From positions 955,337-1,019,336 of the forward strand of contig NZ_JACVPW010000001.1 in assembly GCF_018881715.1 (NCBI RefSeq): a DNA stretch of 64,000 bases, read 5' to 3'. This DNA is from Polynucleobacter parvulilacunae (lineage in GTDB: Bacteria; Pseudomonadota; Gammaproteobacteria; Burkholderiales; Burkholderiaceae). The translations under genes and the position numbers were made by a program. How positions within the stretch are numbered: position 1 is the first letter of the stretch; each line of letters starts with the position of its first letter. This document shows, piece by piece, positions 60,014-64,000 of this stretch. The notes under the pieces were generated by a model. It did no database searches. It was not told the DNA's origin and saw only the letters and a program-made list of their open reading frames with translations.

Positions 60014-60787
60014 ATGACTCAACACGCCAGTTCAACCCTAGCTATTCCAGAGGTCAGCGCTGTTCCTCGACATGTAGCGATCATTATGGATGGCAATGGG
60101 CGTTGGGCTAGCAAGCGCATGATGCCTCGTGTCGCTGGGCACTCTGAAGGTTTAAGTGCTGTGCGCAAAATTGTTGCGGAATGTCGCAAGCTTGGCGTTG
60201 AGTATTTAACAGTATTTGCCTTTAGTTCTGAGAACTGGCGCCGCCCACCAGAAGAGGTGGGTTTCTTGATGAAACTATTTCTGAAGTCACTCAAGGGCGA
60301 AGTATCTCGCCTTGCTGAAAACGATATTGCTTTGCGTTTAATCGGCGACTTAAGTCGTTTTGATAAAGCCATCCAGGAGATGGTTGAGTTTTCTGAGGAA
60401 AAGACTGCTGGTTGTAAAGGCCTCACCTTTACGATTGCGGCCAACTATGGTGGTCGCTGGGATATTTTGCAAGCAATGCGTCAATGTCTTACCGCCAATC
60501 CTAATTTGCAGCCAGAGCAGGTTACTGAAGAGTTGCTCCAGCCCCATCTTTCGATGGCTTATGCCCCTGAGCCTGATTTATTTATTCGTACCGGTGGTGA
60601 GCAACGCGTAAGTAATTTCTTGTTATGGCAATTGGCTTACACGGAGTTGTATTTCACAGATATCTTGTGGCCTGACTTTGATGAAAAAGAATTACACAAG
60701 GCGTTTGACTGGTTTAGTCAGCGCGAGCGCCGTTTTGGTCGTACCAGTGCTCAGCTTGCATCCCAAGCAATGAGCGATGCAGTTTGA
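60014..60787 (+). CDS. uppS: Undecaprenyl diphosphate synthase
   Basis: cis-Prenyltransferase making the C55 lipid carrier for peptidoglycan and O-antigen. Catalytic [10 protein letters not shown] (Asp26), [13 protein letters not shown] and the C-terminal [20 protein letters not shown] stretch are all present. 257 residues. Follows frr by 23 bases. Confidence 0.97.
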   Translation: MTQHASSTLAIPEVSAVPRHVAIIMDGNGRWASKRMMPRVAGHSEGLSAVRKIVAECRKLGVEYLTVFAFSSENWRRPPEEVGFLMKLFLKSLKGEVSRLAENDIALRLIGDLSRFDKAIQEMVEFSEEKTAGCKGLTFTIAANYGGRWDILQAMRQCLTANPNLQPEQVTEELLQPHLSMAYAPEPDLFIRTGGEQRVSNFLLWQLAYTELYFTDILWPDFDEKELHKAFDWFSQRERRFGRTSAQLASQAMSDAV

Positions 60788-60815
60788 CGCAGCTAATTAC
60801 TAAACTCATTCTCCC

Positions 60816-61643
60816 ATGTTAAAAACCCGAGTCATTACCGCCCTTGTTCTACTGGCGGTGTTATTGCCTATACTTTTTCTGCTTCCCCAAATTTATATTG
60901 GCGCCTTCTTCTTGGTTGCCTTATTGGCCGCTGCATGGGAATGGAGTCGTTTGCTTGCTCCAGAGGCGGGGCGTGCTGCTTGGATATACGCCTTGTTTTG
61001 TTTGATCATTATTTTGTTTTTGCTGGGTATGCAAAACGCTTCCTGGCAATTTGCCTTATTGCTACTGGCAGTCATCTTTTGGTTCTTTGTTGCACCTTTT
61101 ATTCTTTCCAAAGGTATGAATCTCTCGCTTGAAAAGCTGCGTCCATTTTATGTTGTGCTTGGTTTAATTATTTTGCCTGCCACTTGGTTTGCTTTAGTGT
61201 TCTTGCGCGAATTAGGTCTTATCTTTTTACTTAGCACCATAGCTTTAGTGTGGGTCGCAGATATTGGGGCTTACTTTGTTGGTAAAGCATTTGGAAAGCA
61301 CAAGCTCGCTATTCAAATTAGCCCAGGCAAATCGATTGAAGGCGCCATTGGTGGCTTGGTGCTTTGCTATGGGTACGCATTCTTGTGCGTTTACTTCCTA
61401 TCTTTCGAGTCAACTCTGTTCGGCGCATGGGCAGTTCGCTTTGGTTGGATTCCAATGTTCTTAATGGTTACGGTGTTGACTGCCTTCAGTATTTTTGGAG
61501 ACTTATTTGAGTCTCAGCTTAAACGTTTGGCGGGCGTAAAGGACTCTAGTCACCTATTGCCTGGTCATGGTGGCGTTTTAGATCGTGTAGACGCTTTGAT
61601 TCCAACGATGCCCATTGCAGCGCTTCTAGCGGGATTGGTGTGA
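60816..61643 (+). CDS. cdsA: Phosphatidate cytidylyltransferase
   Basis: Integral membrane enzyme producing CDP-diacylglycerol for all phospholipids. About eight helices; the family signature S-x3-KR-x4-KD-x5-PGHGG-x2-DR-x-D is seen in [15 protein letters not shown]...[11 protein letters not shown] near the C-terminus. 275 residues. The stop overlaps the dxr start (TGATG). Confidence 0.95.
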   Translation: MLKTRVITALVLLAVLLPILFLLPQIYIGAFFLVALLAAAWEWSRLLAPEAGRAAWIYALFCLIIILFLLGMQNASWQFALLLLAVIFWFFVAPFILSKGMNLSLEKLRPFYVVLGLIILPATWFALVFLRELGLIFLLSTIALVWVADIGAYFVGKAFGKHKLAIQISPGKSIEGAIGGLVLCYGYAFLCVYFLSFESTLFGAWAVRFGWIPMFLMVTVLTAFSIFGDLFESQLKRLAGVKDSSHLLPGHGGVLDRVDALIPTMPIAALLAGLV

Positions 61644-62839
61644 TGTCAGTAAAGCAGGTTGCAATCTTAGGTTCAACCGGTTCTATCGGTGTTAATACGC
61701 TCGACGTTATTCGTGCGCACCCGGATCGTTTTCAGGTAGTTGCACTCACTGCTGCAAAGCAGGTTGATTTATTAGCTGAGCAATGCGTCGAATTCAGGCC
61801 GGCTATTGCAGTAGTAGCAGACGCTGATGGAGCGGCTCGCTTACAAAAACGCTTGCTTGAGAAAAAAATCAATACTCAAGTACTGTATGGACCAAAGGCT
61901 TTGGTGACCGCCGTTACTGAGTCCAATTGCGATACTGTTATGGCTGCCATCGTTGGCGCCGCAGGATTGGTGCCGGCATTGGCAGCAGCTAAAGCAGGCA
62001 AAAGAGTATTACTCGCCAATAAAGAGGCATTGGTGATGTCTGGCGATTTATTCATGCAGGCAATGAAACAGGGTGGTGGCGAGTTATTGCCAATTGATAG
62101 TGAGCACAATGCGATCTTTCAATGTCTGCCAAATCAATTTTCCAAAGATCCAAATCCAAGTTTAGGTGTTGAAGAGTTATGGCTGACAGCCTCTGGCGGC
62201 CCTTTCAGAAATACTCCACTTGAGCAGTTAGCAGGCATTACTCCCGAGCAAGCTTGTGCACATCCTAATTGGGTAATGGGTCGAAAGATTTCTGTAGATT
62301 CTGCGACGATGATGAACAAGGGGCTTGAGGTGATAGAAGCTTTTTGGTTGTTTGGTTTGCCTTTGGAAAAAATTAAAGTATTGATTCATCCACAGAGTGT
62401 GGTGCATTCGATGGTTCGTTACCGCGATGGTTCGGTACTTGCTCAACTAGGTCAACCAGACATGCGCACTCCGATTGCCTATGGTCTTGCGTGGCCAGAG
62501 CGTATTGAAGCGGGTGTAGCCCCATTGAGTTTGACGCAGTTAGCGGCACTGAGTTTTGCTGAGCCAGAGTTGGAACGCTTTCCATGCTTATCTTTGGCAT
62601 TTGCAGCTGCAGCGGCCGGAGGCACGGCCCCAACTGTTCTTAATGCCGCTAATGAAATTGCGGTAGCAGCATTCTTAGATGAAGGTCTGCCCTATTTGCA
62701 AATACCAGTTGTGGTGGAGAAAGCATTGAATACGATCTCTTCGGTTAACGCGGACTCATTGGAATTGATTTTGGATGTGGATATGCGCGCTCGTCGTGTT
62801 GCAGAAGAAGTAACTAAGGATATTCTTTGCAGGCATTAA
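61643..62839 (+). CDS. dxr: 1-deoxy-D-xylulose 5-phosphate reductoisomerase
   Basis: Second step of the MEP isoprenoid pathway, feeding UppS. NADPH-binding [22 protein letters not shown], metal-binding [11 protein letters not shown] and [17 protein letters not shown] are intact. I use the ATG at 61643, which overlaps the cdsA stop, rather than the GTG one codon earlier. 398 residues. The 3' end overlaps rseP by 13 bases. Confidence 0.97.
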   Translation: MSVKQVAILGSTGSIGVNTLDVIRAHPDRFQVVALTAAKQVDLLAEQCVEFRPAIAVVADADGAARLQKRLLEKKINTQVLYGPKALVTAVTESNCDTVMAAIVGAAGLVPALAAAKAGKRVLLANKEALVMSGDLFMQAMKQGGGELLPIDSEHNAIFQCLPNQFSKDPNPSLGVEELWLTASGGPFRNTPLEQLAGITPEQACAHPNWVMGRKISVDSATMMNKGLEVIEAFWLFGLPLEKIKVLIHPQSVVHSMVRYRDGSVLAQLGQPDMRTPIAYGLAWPERIEAGVAPLSLTQLAALSFAEPELERFPCLSLAFAAAAAGGTAPTVLNAANEIAVAAFLDEGLPYLQIPVVVEKALNTISSVNADSLELILDVDMRARRVAEEVTKDILCRH

Positions 62840-63960
62840 TTACACTTGCTGCTTTTCTATTAACGCTGGGAGTGCTGGTCAGCTTTCACGAGTTTGGGCA
62901 TTTTTTTGCCGCTCGTTGTTGCGGAGTTCGGGTCCTGCGTTTCGCAGTTGGGTTTGGTAAACCGTTGTTTACTTATCACGCAAAAAATAAAACAGAGTGG
63001 GTATTGGCCTCTATTCCATTGGGCGGCTATGTGAAGTTGCTCGATGGGCGAGATCCACAACAAGTAATTCCGTTGGCTGAAGAGTCGCAAGCTTTTGATC
63101 GAAAGCCGCTTTGGCAGCGGTCCCTCATTGTTGCCGCAGGTCCCTTTGCCAATTTTTTGCTGGCAACCCTCTTTTTTGCTTTCATTTATATATCCGGAGC
63201 CCCGCAATTGCCGGCTGTTTTGCAGAATCCTCCGGAGCAATCGGTTGCGGCCAAGTTGGGTTTGGTAGAAGGAGATCGAGTTATTGGGTGGCGGGATTTG
63301 GGCTCCGAGGAAGACGGCTTACCCTCTTTTGGTGATTTTGACCCTGTTCCAAGTTGGAATGCCTTACGCTGGAGTTTGATGGATGCACTTACTGGGCAAA
63401 GCGGGTTCGCCTTGGAGTTGCAAACCCCGGCTGGCGCTAGCTCAATAAAGGCCTTTTATGCCAAGGATTTACCCAAAATCAGTCCAGATAAGGATCCCAT
63501 GCTGGCGCTCGGCATTCTTCCGACAAAAATCCCTTTGGAACAGTGGCAGGAGCTGAAATTGGGGCCCTTAAATGCCCTCATCTTTGCATCTAAGCGGGTA
63601 TGGGTAATTACCAAGGTTTCCGCAAGGCTAATGGCCGGATTATTTACGGGAAATACCTCCTTAAAACAGCTGGGTGGGCCACTCAGTATTGCCGACATGG
63701 CAGGCAAATCAGCCCAGGTAGGGTGGCAGCCGTTTTTAGCCTTTTTGGCACTTATGAGTATTAGCATTGGTTTGCTAAATTTGCTGCCTTTTCCGATGCT
63801 GGATGGGGGTCAGCTACTGTATGATGCATGGGAGTTGGTCGCTGGTAAGCGGATTTCGACATCAATGCAAGAGCAGCTCCAAAAAGTGGGCTTTATTTTG
63901 CTGATTTCTATGTCATTACTAGCCTTGTTTAACGATTTACAACGCTATATTTCGCCTTGA
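62827..63960 (+). CDS. rseP: Site-2 zinc metalloprotease RseP
   Basis: Membrane-embedded protease that cuts anti-sigma factors (sigma-E response) and remnant signal peptides. Zinc motif HEFGH (residues 21-25) in the first helix, GFGKPLF nearby, a PDZ region (about residues 125-220) and the third ligand in [10 protein letters not shown] near the C-terminus. TTG start at 62827 inside dxr, with AAGGA six bases upstream. At 377 residues it is shorter than E. coli RseP (450), which has two PDZ domains; only one is evident here. Confidence 0.93.
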   Translation: MQALITLAAFLLTLGVLVSFHEFGHFFAARCCGVRVLRFAVGFGKPLFTYHAKNKTEWVLASIPLGGYVKLLDGRDPQQVIPLAEESQAFDRKPLWQRSLIVAAGPFANFLLATLFFAFIYISGAPQLPAVLQNPPEQSVAAKLGLVEGDRVIGWRDLGSEEDGLPSFGDFDPVPSWNALRWSLMDALTGQSGFALELQTPAGASSIKAFYAKDLPKISPDKDPMLALGILPTKIPLEQWQELKLGPLNALIFASKRVWVITKVSARLMAGLFTGNTSLKQLGGPLSIADMAGKSAQVGWQPFLAFLALMSISIGLLNLLPFPMLDGGQLLYDAWELVAGKRISTSMQEQLQKVGFILLISMSLLALFNDLQRYISP

Positions 63961-64000
63961 ATTCTCTGACACATTCTTTCCGTATTTTTGCCCGTTTGAT
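63957..64000 (+). CDS. Start of the next gene, probably bamA (cut by window end)
   Basis: A TTG at 63957 overlaps the rseP stop (TTGA) and opens a frame [14 protein letters not shown] to the window end, which could begin a signal peptide. In this conserved cluster the gene after rseP is normally bamA, the outer-membrane assembly factor. Identity rests on synteny only; 14 codons are not enough to recognise it. Confidence 0.4.
   Translation, partial: MNSLTHSFRIFARL

Overview
The window looks like a chromosomal segment of a free-living betaproteobacterium of the Burkholderiaceae, most likely Polynucleobacter or a close relative. This is inferred from gene content, gene order, tight packing and a GC content that looks mid-40s by eye (not counted). 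Supporting points are an intracellular PHB depolymerase with the Ralstonia-type cysteine nucleophile, a soluble RnfB-nth-DUF1841 operon, a lone Bug-type periplasmic receptor, APS-type sulfate assimilation, the iscRSUA-hscBA-fdx order, smc-zipA-ligA, and the rpsB-tsf-pyrH-frr-uppS-cdsA-dxr-rseP cluster. Almost all of it is conserved housekeeping DNA. I see no insertion sequence, prophage, CRISPR array, toxin-antitoxin pair or defence island. Coding density is very high, no gene-free stretch exceeds 300 bases, and many neighbouring genes overlap by 1 to 8 bases.

Layout. 1-7.0 kb: tail of an MFS transporter, isocitrate lyase (aceA), a HIT protein, then a catabolic set (two-subunit CoA-transferase, thiolase-like protein without the usual cysteine, DUF35 partner), then a Bug solute receptor on the other strand. 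7.2-11.5 kb (minus): rnfB-like, nth, DUF1841, phaZ and an aromatic/aspartate aminotransferase. 11.7-19.4 kb (plus): uvrB and the complete isc Fe-S assembly operon behind a probable IscR operator. 19.6-24.5 kb (minus): a sulfur cluster reading 54-aa small protein, TauE/SafE permease, cysH, cysD, cysN, plus a separate ferredoxin-NADP reductase. 24.7-26.2 kb (plus): dsbB and cysK. 26.3-31.8 kb (minus): rpfE-like, recJ, prfB (with its programmed +1 frameshift) and lysS. 31.8-37.5 kb (plus): lolC/E, lolD, tatD, comEC and a glycine-zipper envelope protein. 37.6-37.7 kb: initiator tRNA-fMet (minus) with promoter and terminator. 37.9-41.7 kb (plus): kup, a periplasmic coiled-coil protein and radA. 41.7-44.7 kb (minus): dapD, dapE, prmB. 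44.9-53.2 kb (plus): smc, zipA, ligA, a lipoprotein with two aspartic-protease-like DTG motifs, and a Nudix hydrolase. 53.2-56.6 kb (minus): map and glnD. 56.9-64 kb (plus): rpsB, tsf, pyrH, frr, uppS, cdsA, dxr, rseP and the first codons of a probable bamA.

How the genes fit together. Several complete modules are present: Fe-S cluster assembly (isc); sulfate to sulfide to cysteine (cysND, cysH, cysK, with only the sulfite reductase missing from the window); lipoprotein release (lolCD); diaminopimelate synthesis (dapDE); and the translation / undecaprenyl / CDP-diacylglycerol / isoprenoid cluster ending at envelope proteases. The less ordinary items are the cysteine-less thiolase plus DUF35 pair, the 54-aa cys-cluster protein whose leader hairpin overlaps its ribosome binding site, the DTG-motif lipoprotein, and the repeated use of TTG starts. 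I found no convincing entirely new system; most candidates below are modest.
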